NCBI GenBank assembly: GCA_030584185.1
Contig: CP129495.1
Span: 124,001 to 188,000, forward strand
DNA: 64,000 bases
From: Acidimicrobiia bacterium
GTDB taxonomy: Bacteria > Actinomycetota > Acidimicrobiia > Spongiisociales > UBA11373
Direction: 5' to 3'
Shown here: positions 1-8,526 of the stretch, piece after piece
Numbering within the stretch: position 1 is the first letter of the stretch
Layout of the letters: every line of letters begins with the position of its first letter
Made by a program: the position numbers and the translations under genes
Notes under the pieces: model-generated
What the model saw: only the letters and a program-made list of their open reading frames with translations
Told to the model about the DNA's origin: nothing
Database searches by the model: none

Positions 1-291
<291 letters not shown>

Positions 292-356
292 CAGGGGCTA
301 CTCTTCGAACTCCCCGGGGCGATCCTCCCGGGGTGGTTCGCGACTCCGGAGGACCG

Positions 357-665
357 ATGATCCAAATCCTCGCCCAGACCGCCGAGGACGCCGCCGCCGA
401 AGGTTCGGCGTGGCAGGTGCTGATCCTCTACGCCGTGATCATCGGCGGGCTGTTCTACTTCCTGATGATCCGCCCTCAGCGGACGCGGATGCGCCGTCAC
501 CAGGAGCTCGTGTCGTCGATGGCGGTCGGTGACGAGGTCACGACCATCGGCGGGATCTTCGGCAGGATCGAGTTCCTCGACGACGAGAGTGCCGTGCTGC
601 TGGTGGAGGGTGGCGGGCGACTGCGTGTGCTGCGCCGCGCCCTTGCCGGAAAGGTGACCCGGTAA
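357..665 (+). CDS. yajC: Preprotein translocase subunit YajC
   Basis: A 102-residue single-pass membrane protein that joins SecDF as an accessory subunit of the Sec translocase. A short polar N-terminus leads into a hydrophobic span around residues 19-37, followed at once by the family signature FLMIRPQRTRMRRHQE. After it comes the conserved soluble motif VGDEVTTIGGIFGRI. The ATG at 357 is preceded by GGAGGA and gives a normal-sized YajC; longer in-frame openings upstream run through tgt in another frame and are not credible. secD starts 4 bases after the stop, so the genes are probably co-transcribed. Confidence 0.95.
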   Translation: MIQILAQTAEDAAAEGSAWQVLILYAVIIGGLFYFLMIRPQRTRMRRHQELVSSMAVGDEVTTIGGIFGRIEFLDDESAVLLVEGGGRLRVLRRALAGKVTR

Positions 666-669
666 GCGG

Positions 670-2358
670 ATGACGCGTCGGTCGGCCCTGATCACCCTGG
701 GGATGACGCTTGCCGTCGTCTATGGGGGCATGGCGCTCACCCAGTTGGGTGGCGTCAGGCCCCTGCTCGGCCTCGATCTCCAGGGCGGGTTCTCGGTGGT
801 GCTCGAGGCCGAGGAAGGAACCGATCCCGAGGTCCTCGATCAGGCAGTCGAGATCATGCGCCGGCGCATCGAGGCCCTGGGCGGCGTGCAGGAGCCGGAG
901 ATCGCCGTGGTCGGCGACTCCACCGTCGAGGTGCAGCTGCCCGGCGTCACCGACCGGGATCGGGCACTCGAGGCCGTGGGAACCACGGGATCGCTCGAGT
1001 TCAGGCCGGTGCGTCAGGTGAGCCCCATCCCTGGGGTGAGCCCGGTGTTCTTCGGAGCCACCCCGACCCCAGAGCCGGAACCCGACACCACCACGACCAC
1101 GGTTCCCTCGGTGGGCGGCACAACCTCGACCACGGCCGGCGAGGGCACGGCCTCGACCACCACCACGACCACCGTGCCGGAGGGGTCCACGACCACGGAG
1201 CCATCGACCACCACCACGACGCTCGATCCGACCGAGGGCATCGTGCTGCCCGCCGGGGTCACCTGGTGCGACGAGGTCGAACAGGCCGGATGCGTCGATC
1301 GGGAGTCGGGCCTGACCGTCGACCCCGATCCCACCCTGGACGCCTTCCTCACCACGGGCCCCGCCGGTGGGGACATCATCTATCACACCGCTCCCGCCCG
1401 GATCCTCGGCTCCGACCTCGAGGGTGCCCAGGCGCAGTTCTCCGGAGGCACATCAGGGAGCGGCAACGTCGTCGGCTCCTGGGTCGTGGTGCTCGACTTC
1501 ACGGCCGAGGGCGGCGACAAGTTCGCCGAGGTGACCAGGGAGCTGGCCAACTACGCCATCGGCGATCCCAGGCGCCAGTTCGCCATCGTCCTCGACGGAG
1601 AGGTGCAGTCGGCGCCCCAGGTGTCACCCGAGGTGGATCCCAACACCGGGATCACCGGAGGCAGCGCCATCATCACCCTCGGCTCCTCGGCCGATCAGGA
1701 GGAGGAGGCGCGCAGCCTCTCCGTCGTCCTCCGCTACGGAGCGCTGCCAGCGGCCTTCGAGATCTCCACGGTTCAATCGGTCTCGGCGACGCTGGGGTCG
1801 GATTCGCTGCGCGCCGGCCTGATCGCCGGATTCGGCGGCCTGGCGCTCGTCGCCATGGCCATGATCCTGTACTACCGGGCTCTCGGGCTGGTGAACGTCA
1901 TCGGCCTCACCGTGTTCGGCAGCCTGATGTTGATGGTCTTCTCCCTGCTCGGGGAGTGGCAGGGGGTCACCCTCACCCTTGCCGGAGTGGCCGGCGTGAT
2001 CGTCGCCGTCGGCATCACATCCGACTCCTACGTCGTCTACTTCGAGCGGATTAAGGAGGAGGTCCACCGCGGTCGCTCGCTGCGATCCGCCATCGATCAC
2101 GCCTTCTCGCGGTCGATTCGGACCATCCTCACCGCCGACACAGTGTCGTTCACCGGCGCCGTGCTGCTGTTCTTCCTGGCGGTCGGATCGGTGAAGGGCT
2201 TCGCCCTGGCCCTGCTGATCGCGACCGTATGCGACGTCCTGGTGGCGGTGTTCTTCACCCGTCCCGCAGTTGCGCTGGTGGCGATGTCGCGCCTCGGCGA
2301 CGGCGGTCGCTTCTCCGTCCGCGGCGCAACCGGTCTGCCCCCGGAGGGCACCTCATGA
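670..2358 (+). CDS. secD: Protein translocase subunit SecD with Thr-rich insertion
   Basis: A 562-residue membrane protein that uses the proton motive force to help pull proteins across the membrane after SecA. TM1 spans residues 8-27 and is followed by the SecD motif LGLDLQGG. The rest of the P1 domain and five C-terminal TM segments (roughly residues 380-540) are recognisable, including the region ending SDSYVVYFERIKEE. Unusually, the extracytoplasmic domain is interrupted at about residues 131-190 by a Thr/Ser/Pro linker with several runs of 4-6 threonines, followed by a short segment with a cysteine pair (WCDEVEQAGC). The stop overlaps the secF start (ATGA). Confidence 0.95.
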   Translation: MTRRSALITLGMTLAVVYGGMALTQLGGVRPLLGLDLQGGFSVVLEAEEGTDPEVLDQAVEIMRRRIEALGGVQEPEIAVVGDSTVEVQLPGVTDRDRALEAVGTTGSLEFRPVRQVSPIPGVSPVFFGATPTPEPEPDTTTTTVPSVGGTTSTTAGEGTASTTTTTTVPEGSTTTEPSTTTTTLDPTEGIVLPAGVTWCDEVEQAGCVDRESGLTVDPDPTLDAFLTTGPAGGDIIYHTAPARILGSDLEGAQAQFSGGTSGSGNVVGSWVVVLDFTAEGGDKFAEVTRELANYAIGDPRRQFAIVLDGEVQSAPQVSPEVDPNTGITGGSAIITLGSSADQEEEARSLSVVLRYGALPAAFEISTVQSVSATLGSDSLRAGLIAGFGGLALVAMAMILYYRALGLVNVIGLTVFGSLMLMVFSLLGEWQGVTLTLAGVAGVIVAVGITSDSYVVYFERIKEEVHRGRSLRSAIDHAFSRSIRTILTADTVSFTGAVLLFFLAVGSVKGFALALLIATVCDVLVAVFFTRPAVALVAMSRLGDGGRFSVRGATGLPPEGTS

Positions 2359-3416
2359 GCGTCTGGCGCGACCTCTATCGCGGCGACACCCGGTTCGACT
2401 TCTTCGGCAACCGGAGGCGTTGGTTCACGATCTCCGGCGTGATCGTGGCGGTTTCCCTGTTCGCCCTGGTCTTCCTCCGCCTCGACCTCGGGGTCGACTT
2501 CGAGGGAGGGACGCTGGTCGAGTTCGAGAACCCCAATGCCGTTTCGGTGACTGCGGTTCGGTCGATCGTGGACGGTCTCGACATCGGGGGCGGGCGGGTC
2601 CAGGAGGTCGGTGGACAGGGGATTCGGGTGCAGACCGCCCAGCTCGACCCAGCCGACGAGGACCGGCTGGTCGACGCCCTCGCCGCACTCCTCGGCGAGG
2701 CTCCCGAGGATGCCAGTCGGTTGTCGGTTGGCCCCACCTTCGGATCGCAGGTCGCAGAGTCGGCCCTGCGGGCGCTGATCGTCTTCTTGATCGTGGTGGC
2801 GCTGTTCATGGCGTGGCGGCTCGAATGGAAGATGGCCGGGGCCGCCTTGATCGCCCTCGCCCATGACCTGATCTTCACCGCCGGGATCTACGCCCTGGTC
2901 GGTTTCGAGGTGTCGCCGGCGACGGTCATCGCCATCCTCACCATCCTCGGGTACTCGCTGTACGACACCGTGGTTGTGTTCGACAAGATCCAGGAGAACG
3001 TGCGGGAGAGGGGGGACCGCCACGCCTTCGGCTCGATCGTCAACCTCTCCATGAACCAGGTCCTGATGCGCTCCATCAACACCTCGCTGACCACGCTCAT
3101 CCCCATCAGCAGCCTGCTGTTCGTGGGATCGTTCCTGCTGGGAGCCACCACGCTGCGCGAGTTCGCACTGGCGCTGTTCGTCGGGGTGGCCACCGGCACC
3201 TACTCGTCGATCTTCCTGGCGGCTCCGATCCTCGGCGTCTGGAAAGAGGGCGAGGAGCACTGGATCAAGGTTCGCCGGCGGGTGGAGCGCAAGGGAGCCG
3301 AAGACGACTTCGCTCCCACCCACGGCGCCACGGTGCCGGCGGCTTCGATGGTTGGCGCCACGGGCTCCGGGGCCGTGCCCAGGCCTCCGCGCAAGCGGCG
3401 CAAGCACCGCCGGTGA
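2355..3416 (+). CDS. secF: Protein translocase subunit SecF
   Basis: A 353-residue partner of SecD. TM1 lies near residues 25-43 and is followed by the SecF motif LGVDFEGG. TM2-TM6 contain the conserved LTILGYSLYDTVVVFDKIQEN and the NQVLMRSINTSLTT region. The cytoplasmic tail is basic (ends RKRRKHRR). The ATG at 2355 overlaps the secD stop by 4 bases, which favours this start over longer in-frame extensions inside secD and implies coupled translation. The next gene, apt, begins 47 bases later behind its own -10 box. Confidence 0.96.
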   Translation: MSVWRDLYRGDTRFDFFGNRRRWFTISGVIVAVSLFALVFLRLDLGVDFEGGTLVEFENPNAVSVTAVRSIVDGLDIGGGRVQEVGGQGIRVQTAQLDPADEDRLVDALAALLGEAPEDASRLSVGPTFGSQVAESALRALIVFLIVVALFMAWRLEWKMAGAALIALAHDLIFTAGIYALVGFEVSPATVIAILTILGYSLYDTVVVFDKIQENVRERGDRHAFGSIVNLSMNQVLMRSINTSLTTLIPISSLLFVGSFLLGATTLREFALALFVGVATGTYSSIFLAAPILGVWKEGEEHWIKVRRRVERKGAEDDFAPTHGATVPAASMVGATGSGAVPRPPRKRRKHRR

Positions 3417-3451
3417 GTCCCGTCGGCCGATCTTGAGCCGAGCCGCCTCCC

Positions 3452-3457
3452 TACAAT
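3452..3457 (+). promoter_or_regulatory. -10 box TACAAT of apt (leaderless)
   Basis: TACAAT is a near-perfect sigma-70 -10 box. It ends 6 bases before the apt ATG, so transcription would begin at or next to the start codon. No Shine-Dalgarno sequence is present. No convincing -35 box is seen at normal spacing. Confidence 0.6.
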
Positions 3458-3463
3458 CCCTGG

Positions 3464-3979
3464 ATGGATGGCCTGCGCGCCCTGATTCGTGACGTCCCCG
3501 ACTTTCCCGTACCCGGGATCGTCTTCAAGGACATCACACCGCTGCTGGCGGATCCCAAGGCCTTCGCCGAGACGGTCGACCTCATGGCCGAGCCGTGGTC
3601 GGGCGATGGGATAACACACGTCGTCGGGATCGAGGCCCGGGGTTTCATCCTGGGAAGCCCGCTGGCGCTGCGGCTCGGCGCCGGGTTCGTGCCGATTCGC
3701 AAACCGGGTCGCCTCCCGGCAGCGACGCTGCGGCGCGAGTATCTCCTGGAGTACGGAACCGACGCCCTTGAGGTGCATGCCGACGCCTTCACCACCGCAG
3801 ACCGGGTGCTGGTCGTGGACGACGTCCTGGCCACCGGTGGGACCGGCTCGGCGGCGGTGACCCTGGTGTCGATGCTCGGCGCCGAGGTGATCGGATTCGG
3901 GGTTCTGGTCGAGTTGGGGCTCCTCGAGGGTCGGGAGCGGATTCCGGTCGTCACCGAGGCGGTGATCCGATATGGCTGA
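3464..3979 (+). CDS. apt: Adenine phosphoribosyltransferase
   Basis: A 171-residue purine salvage enzyme that makes AMP from adenine and PRPP. The N-terminus (IRDVPDFPVPGIVFKDITPLL) is typical of APRT, and the PRPP-binding motif VLVVDDVLATGGT is intact at about residues 115-127. VGIEARGF and PIRKPG are also APRT signatures. The ATG lies 6 bases after a TACAAT box, suggesting a leaderless message. Its end overlaps the relA start by 8 bases. apt next to relA is a conserved actinobacterial pairing. Confidence 0.95.
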   Translation: MDGLRALIRDVPDFPVPGIVFKDITPLLADPKAFAETVDLMAEPWSGDGITHVVGIEARGFILGSPLALRLGAGFVPIRKPGRLPAATLRREYLLEYGTDALEVHADAFTTADRVLVVDDVLATGGTGSAAVTLVSMLGAEVIGFGVLVELGLLEGRERIPVVTEAVIRYG

Positions 3980-6155
3980 CCGGCCCCAGGACGCCGTCAT
4001 GGCAGAGCTGGCCCCGGTGCTCGACGGATTCAGGACCCACTTCCCTCACGCCTCGGACAGCGTCATCCACCGCGCCTACGAGAGGGCGGCAGCCGCCCAT
4101 GCCGGGCAGCTCCGCAAGTCGGGCGAGCCCTACATCACGCACCCCCTCGCCGTGACCCAGATCCTCGCCGGGTACGGCCTCGACGCCGAGACCCTGGCGG
4201 CCTCGCTGTTGCACGACACCGTCGAGGACACCGGGCTCACCCTCGACGAGATCCGTACCGAGTTCGGCGACACCGTCGCCGGCCTCATCGACGGCGTCAC
4301 CAAGCTCGACCGGCTCCGTTACTCGTCGACCGAGGAACAGCACGCCGCAACCATCCGCAAGATGGTCATCGCCATGGCGCGCGACGTGCGCGTGCTGCTC
4401 ATCAAGCTGGCCGATCGCCTTCACAACGTGAGGACGATCAGCCCCCTCTCCAGCGAGAAGCAGCAGCGCATCGCCACCGAGACCCTCGAGGTGTACGCAC
4501 CCCTGGCACACCGTCTGGGCGTGCAGGAGATCAAGCACGAGATGGAGGACCGGTGTTTCGCCATCCTCCAGCCTCGTCGCCACGCCGAGGTGCTGGAGCT
4601 CTTGCGGGCGCGCGCACCCGAGCGCGACGCCTATCTGACGGCGGTGATCGACGAGGTACAGGCCATGCTCGGCGAGGCGGGGATCGCCGCCGAGGTGACG
4701 GGTCGACCGAAGCACGTCTACTCGATCTATCGCAAGATGGTCGATGGCGGTCGGACGTTCGACGAGATCCACGACCTGATCGGGATCCGGATCGTGGCCA
4801 AGGAGGTCGCCGACTGTTACGCCGCCCTCGGGATCGCCCACACCCGCTGGCCGCCGGTGCATGGACGGTTCAAGGATTACATCGCCATGCCCAAGTTCAA
4901 CCTCTATCAGAGCCTGCACACGACCGTGCTCGGGCCCGGCGGCCGGCCACTCGAGGTCCAGATCCGGACCCGGGAGATGCACGACCGGGCCGAGCAGGGG
5001 ATCGCCGCCCACTGGCGCTACAAGGAGGGCGGGGCCACCGAAGAGGACCTGAAGATCACCGGTGACCTTGCCGAGACCGCCGACGACTACGACAGTCCCA
5101 GTGAGTTCCTCGCCGGCCTCAAGCTGGACCTCTACCAGGACGAGGTCTTCGTGCTCACCCCGGGAGGTGCCGTGAAGACCCTCCCGCGCGGGGCCACGCC
5201 GGTAGACTTCGCCTACTCGGTGCACACCGAGGTCGGGCACCGGTGCACCGGAGCGCGGGTCAACGGTCGCCTGGTCCCGCTGAGCACCCGTCTCGAGTCG
5301 GGTGACATCGTCGAGGTGATCACTTCGAAGTCGGACTCACCCAGCCGCGACTGGCTGGGGTTCGTCCGGACCTCACGGGCGGCGGCGAAGATCCGTCAGT
5401 GGTTCAGCAGGGAGCGGCGGGAGCAGACCCTCATCGAGGGTCGGGAGCAGGTGACCCGGCTGCTGCGGCGAGAAGGTCTCGGCCTCAAGGCGGCGGAGAG
5501 GGACCGCAACCTGGCGGATGTGGCCGAGTCGCTCGGATTCAGGGACATGGATTCGATGTTCGTCGCCGTGGGCGCCGGGAACGTCCAGCCGGGCACGGTG
5601 ATCAGCCGCCTGGTGCGGCTGGTTCGTCCCGACCTGGCGACGGAGGACGACGAAGACGAGGCCGGCCTCCTTCCGGCGGCGCCGCACCGCGTGACGACGG
5701 GCGGTGTCGTGGTCGAGGGCATGGACGACATGCTGGTCAGGGTGGCCAACTGTTGCACCCCGATGCCGGGTGACGCCATCGTCGGCTTCGTGACCGTGGG
5801 CCGCGGTGTGTCGATCCATAGGGCCGACTGCACCAACGTCGGCGCCCTGGGGGATCGATCGGAGCGGATGATCGAGGTCGGCTGGTCGGCCGAGGAGTCG
5901 GGGACCTATCGCGCCGCGGTGCAGGTCGAGGCCCTCGACCGCCCGCGCCTGCTGCGAGACGTGACCACGACCCTCTCGGACCTGGGAGCGAACATCGTCT
6001 CCTCGTTCAGCGGCACCAATCGCGATCGGGTGGCCATCCTTCGGTTCGAGATCGAGCTCTCCGACGTGACCACCCTCGATCGCGCCCTGACCGAGATGAA
6101 GTCGGTCGACGGCGTCTACGACGCCTACCGGCTGCTGCCGGGGAGGACTGACTAG
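3972..6155 (+). CDS. relA: RelA/SpoT-family (p)ppGpp synthetase/hydrolase
   Basis: A 727-residue bifunctional Rsh protein that makes and degrades the stringent-response alarmone. The N-terminal HD hydrolase domain shows YITHPLAV, LLHDTVEDT and ADRLHNVRT. The synthetase domain contains RPKHVYSIYRKM and RFKDYIAMPKFNLYQSLHT. A TGS domain (DEVFVLTPGGAVKTLPRGATP) and a C-terminal ACT domain ending DAYRLLPGRTD follow. Both catalytic halves look intact, so it should hydrolyse as well as synthesise. It overlaps apt by 8 bases. The last codons run into the palindrome CTGACTAGTCAG, part of which recurs upstream of pilA. Confidence 0.96.
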   Translation: MADRPQDAVMAELAPVLDGFRTHFPHASDSVIHRAYERAAAAHAGQLRKSGEPYITHPLAVTQILAGYGLDAETLAASLLHDTVEDTGLTLDEIRTEFGDTVAGLIDGVTKLDRLRYSSTEEQHAATIRKMVIAMARDVRVLLIKLADRLHNVRTISPLSSEKQQRIATETLEVYAPLAHRLGVQEIKHEMEDRCFAILQPRRHAEVLELLRARAPERDAYLTAVIDEVQAMLGEAGIAAEVTGRPKHVYSIYRKMVDGGRTFDEIHDLIGIRIVAKEVADCYAALGIAHTRWPPVHGRFKDYIAMPKFNLYQSLHTTVLGPGGRPLEVQIRTREMHDRAEQGIAAHWRYKEGGATEEDLKITGDLAETADDYDSPSEFLAGLKLDLYQDEVFVLTPGGAVKTLPRGATPVDFAYSVHTEVGHRCTGARVNGRLVPLSTRLESGDIVEVITSKSDSPSRDWLGFVRTSRAAAKIRQWFSRERREQTLIEGREQVTRLLRREGLGLKAAERDRNLADVAESLGFRDMDSMFVAVGAGNVQPGTVISRLVRLVRPDLATEDDEDEAGLLPAAPHRVTTGGVVVEGMDDMLVRVANCCTPMPGDAIVGFVTVGRGVSIHRADCTNVGALGDRSERMIEVGWSAEESGTYRAAVQVEALDRPRLLRDVTTTLSDLGANIVSSFSGTNRDRVAILRFEIELSDVTTLDRALTEMKSVDGVYDAYRLLPGRTD

Positions 6156-6228
6156 TCAGCCAGGTTGCTCGGGAATGACGCTCAAGGCAGGGCGATCACC
6201 TCAAGCCGCCACCTCGAGTGGTCGATGA
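6150..6228 (+). promoter_or_regulatory. Minor-pilin promoter region with FliA-like core and upstream palindrome
   Basis: The core is TCAAG (6201-6205), 15 bases, then GTCGATGA (6221-6228). This resembles sigma-28/FliA/WhiG promoters (TAAAG plus GCCGATAA; family knowledge). The box ends 7 bases before a GTG at 6236, the spacing seen at leaderless genes in this window. Upstream, GACTAGTCA (6150-6158) and ATGAC (6175-6179) form an inverted GTCA/TGAC pair. The same four blocks occur before pilA, with 73 bases from the start of GACTAGTCA to the start of CGATGA in both places. The function is inferred. Confidence 0.5.
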
Positions 6229-6235
6229 CCACCAT

Positions 6236-7891
6236 GTGAGCACATCAAGCGGCTCCGCGGCGCGTCGCGCCGAAGACGGGTTCACCATCGTCGAGGCGAT
6301 GGTGGCCGTGACCGTGCTCGCCCTCGGGATCGTTCTCACCATGCAGCCCCTTCTCGGTGCCATGCATCGCGTCAACGATGCTCGCGTGGTCCTGGTGGCC
6401 GAGAACCTGGCCCAGGCCGAGGTGGAGGCGATCCGCGCCCTCGACTACGGCGACGTCGGGCTTCCCGGTCGAACCCCTTCCGGAGTCCTCACCGAGGACC
6501 GCACCATCACCGTCGAGGGCCGTGACTATCAGATCGAGGTCGATATCCGGTACGCCGGGTCGTTCACCGGGCTCACCGTCGTCCCCCAGGGCGGTGATGG
6601 CGTGCAGGGAAGCTGGGATCCGGGCGTGGACTACAAGATGGTCGTCGTCACGGTCACCGCCGAGGGGCGAGACACCGACCCCGTGGTGATGGAGACCATC
6701 GTCGCCCCCCGCCAGATCGGCGCCCACGAGGGGATCGCCAACGCCCGGGTGTATGTGGTGGCGTACGAACCGTTCGCCACGGGAGGGATGGCACTGCCGA
6801 TCCTCTCCATCCAGAATGGTGTCGGGTCGACCATCTCGTCGGCCATGTCGGCCACGGAGCAGGTGTTCCCGGCGATACCGACCGGGGCCTACACGGTGAT
6901 CCTCGGGCAGGCCAACGGATGGGTGATCCACCCCGACGACGTCGTCGCCGGGCTCACCGAGATCACGGCGGCCTCGGGGACCCTGGTGGAGACCACTCTG
7001 CGGGTGTACCGCCCGGCGACCTTGATCGCAGAGGTCGTCGATGCTTCCACGGGGTCGGCCATCGCCGACGCCCGGATCACCCTCAACCACCTGGAGAGCG
7101 GACGGATCACCTCGCTCGACGCCGGGGTCTACACCGCCGAGGGCCTGCTTCCCGGCGCCTACGACATCTCGGTGACCGCCGACGGCCACCTGCCCTGGTC
7201 GGCATCCTCGCTCAACGTGCCGGCCGGGTATCCGGATCCGGTGCATCTGCTGACCGTCGCCATGGAACCGATCGTGGTCACCACCACCACGAGCACGACG
7301 ACGACCACGGTGGCAGGCAGCACGACCACAACCACCGTGGGGGGCACCAGCACCACCACCAGCACGAGCACGACGACCACCGTGGCCGTCCCCACCGCCA
7401 CCGTGCTGGTGACGGTCCGCGACAACACCAACCGTGTGGTGAACGGCGCAACGGTCACGGCCAGCCACCCTTCGGGCGGCGAGACCGGCGGCTACACGGA
7501 CTCCCGCGGCGAGGTGCTGCTCACCCTCGAGGCCGGCGTGAGCTACACGGTCACCGCATCGACCGACTGGGGTCACGGCCCCAAGTCCGGATCGGTGACC
7601 CCTGGGTCCCAGGCGAACCTCGATCTCAAGCTCACACGCCCCTCGGGCAAGGGGACGATGGTGCTCAAGGGTGGAACCCAGGCCGAGTTCCTCTTCCGCG
7701 AGGTGGGGATCAGCACCTGGAAGGTGATGCCCAGCAGCTACCTCGGCGAGGCTTCGTTCGTGGGCTACGCCGGGACCTACGACGTGGCCAAGCGATGCCT
7801 GGCCAACGGGGCGGTCCTCGGTCAGCGGACCGCCAGCGTCGCCGCCGACCGCAACCGATCGGTCACGATCAGGGGCGGAACCTGCCCGTGA
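6236..7891 (+). CDS. PilV-like minor pilin/pseudopilin with large C-terminal region
   Basis: A protein of about 551 residues beginning with a type IV prepilin leader: a short basic segment ending EDG, cleavage before FTIVEAMVAV, Glu at +5 and a hydrophobic helix. The N-terminal part resembles PilV/GspI-class pseudopilins. It is followed by carboxypeptidase-regulatory-like beta segments (RPATLIAEVVDASTGSAIADARI and a second copy near the end) split by a Thr/Ser linker at about residues 348-384. The GTG at 6236 is preferred because a -10-like box ends 7 bases upstream; GTG 6218 lies within the promoter-like element. It overlaps the next gene by GTGA. It probably sits at the pilus tip or primes assembly. 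Confidence 0.75.
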   Translation: MSTSSGSAARRAEDGFTIVEAMVAVTVLALGIVLTMQPLLGAMHRVNDARVVLVAENLAQAEVEAIRALDYGDVGLPGRTPSGVLTEDRTITVEGRDYQIEVDIRYAGSFTGLTVVPQGGDGVQGSWDPGVDYKMVVVTVTAEGRDTDPVVMETIVAPRQIGAHEGIANARVYVVAYEPFATGGMALPILSIQNGVGSTISSAMSATEQVFPAIPTGAYTVILGQANGWVIHPDDVVAGLTEITAASGTLVETTLRVYRPATLIAEVVDASTGSAIADARITLNHLESGRITSLDAGVYTAEGLLPGAYDISVTADGHLPWSASSLNVPAGYPDPVHLLTVAMEPIVVTTTTSTTTTTVAGSTTTTTVGGTSTTTSTSTTTTVAVPTATVLVTVRDNTNRVVNGATVTASHPSGGETGGYTDSRGEVLLTLEAGVSYTVTASTDWGHGPKSGSVTPGSQANLDLKLTRPSGKGTMVLKGGTQAEFLFREVGISTWKVMPSSYLGEASFVGYAGTYDVAKRCLANGAVLGQRTASVAADRNRSVTIRGGTCP

Positions 7892-8526
7892 GGCGGCGTC
7901 TCTCCTCCGATGACGGTTTCAGCCTGGTCGAGCTGGGGGTGGCCCTGGCGCTGTCGGGAATGGTGGTCGGCACCCTCGTCAGCGTGTTCCTCTCGTTCAG
8001 CCAGAACGTCGGCGACTCGGAGCGGCGCGCCGAGCACCAGGCGCTGTCTCGCGAACTGATCGCCGAGATCGTCGTCGAGCTGCGCCAGGCGGTGAGGGCG
8101 AACCCCAACGGCGACCCGGTGGAGAGCGTCGACTCGGATCAGCTGGTGTTCTACACGACCCAGGTGGGAAGCAGCGAGCCGGTGCGCACCGTGTACGCGC
8201 GGACCGATTGCAGCGCCGGCATCTGTGAGCTCTGGGTCACCCGCTACGCCGTGGACACCTTCGCCTCCGGGGTGTACACCTTCCTCACCACGCCCAGGGA
8301 GGAGAGCTTCCTGCTCGGGGGCGTCCTCGAGGACCAGCCGCTGTTCTACGGGATCGATTGGGTGGGGGATCCCAAGGTTCAGGTGCACATCGCCTCCTGC
8401 GGCGCCCCGGTCGCCTGCGACTTCCCGCTGGTCGGGATCACGCTGCGCTCCTATCCCCTCAACACCTCGGACGGCGCCCGGCAGGTCCTCGAGATCCAGG
8501 AAGAGGTGAGGATCCGCAATGGCTAG
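7888..8526 (+). CDS. PilW/GspJ-like prepilin-type protein
   Basis: A 212-residue protein with a ten-residue basic leader ending DDG and the prepilin motif FSLVELGVALALSG, including Glu at +5. The rest is a globular pseudopilin domain with two cysteine pairs (DCSAGIC; SCGAPVAC). The GTG start overlaps the preceding stop by 4 bases and its own end overlaps the following gene by 8, so the three pseudopilin genes form a translationally coupled set. Position and motif suggest the PilW/GspJ class, but the assignment rests on the N-terminal helix and gene order only. Confidence 0.75.
   Translation: MRRRLSSDDGFSLVELGVALALSGMVVGTLVSVFLSFSQNVGDSERRAEHQALSRELIAEIVVELRQAVRANPNGDPVESVDSDQLVFYTTQVGSSEPVRTVYARTDCSAGICELWVTRYAVDTFASGVYTFLTTPREESFLLGGVLEDQPLFYGIDWVGDPKVQVHIASCGAPVACDFPLVGITLRSYPLNTSDGARQVLEIQEEVRIRNG

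Noticed and set aside
6218-6220. GTG as start of the first minor pilin
   Set aside because: It lies inside the promoter-like element; GTG 6236 has the leaderless spacing and still gives a complete prepilin leader.
7278-7390. CRISPR or satellite array suggested by the ACC/ACG repeats
   Set aside because: These are codon-level repeats of a threonine linker inside an open gene; there are no spacers or constant repeat units.
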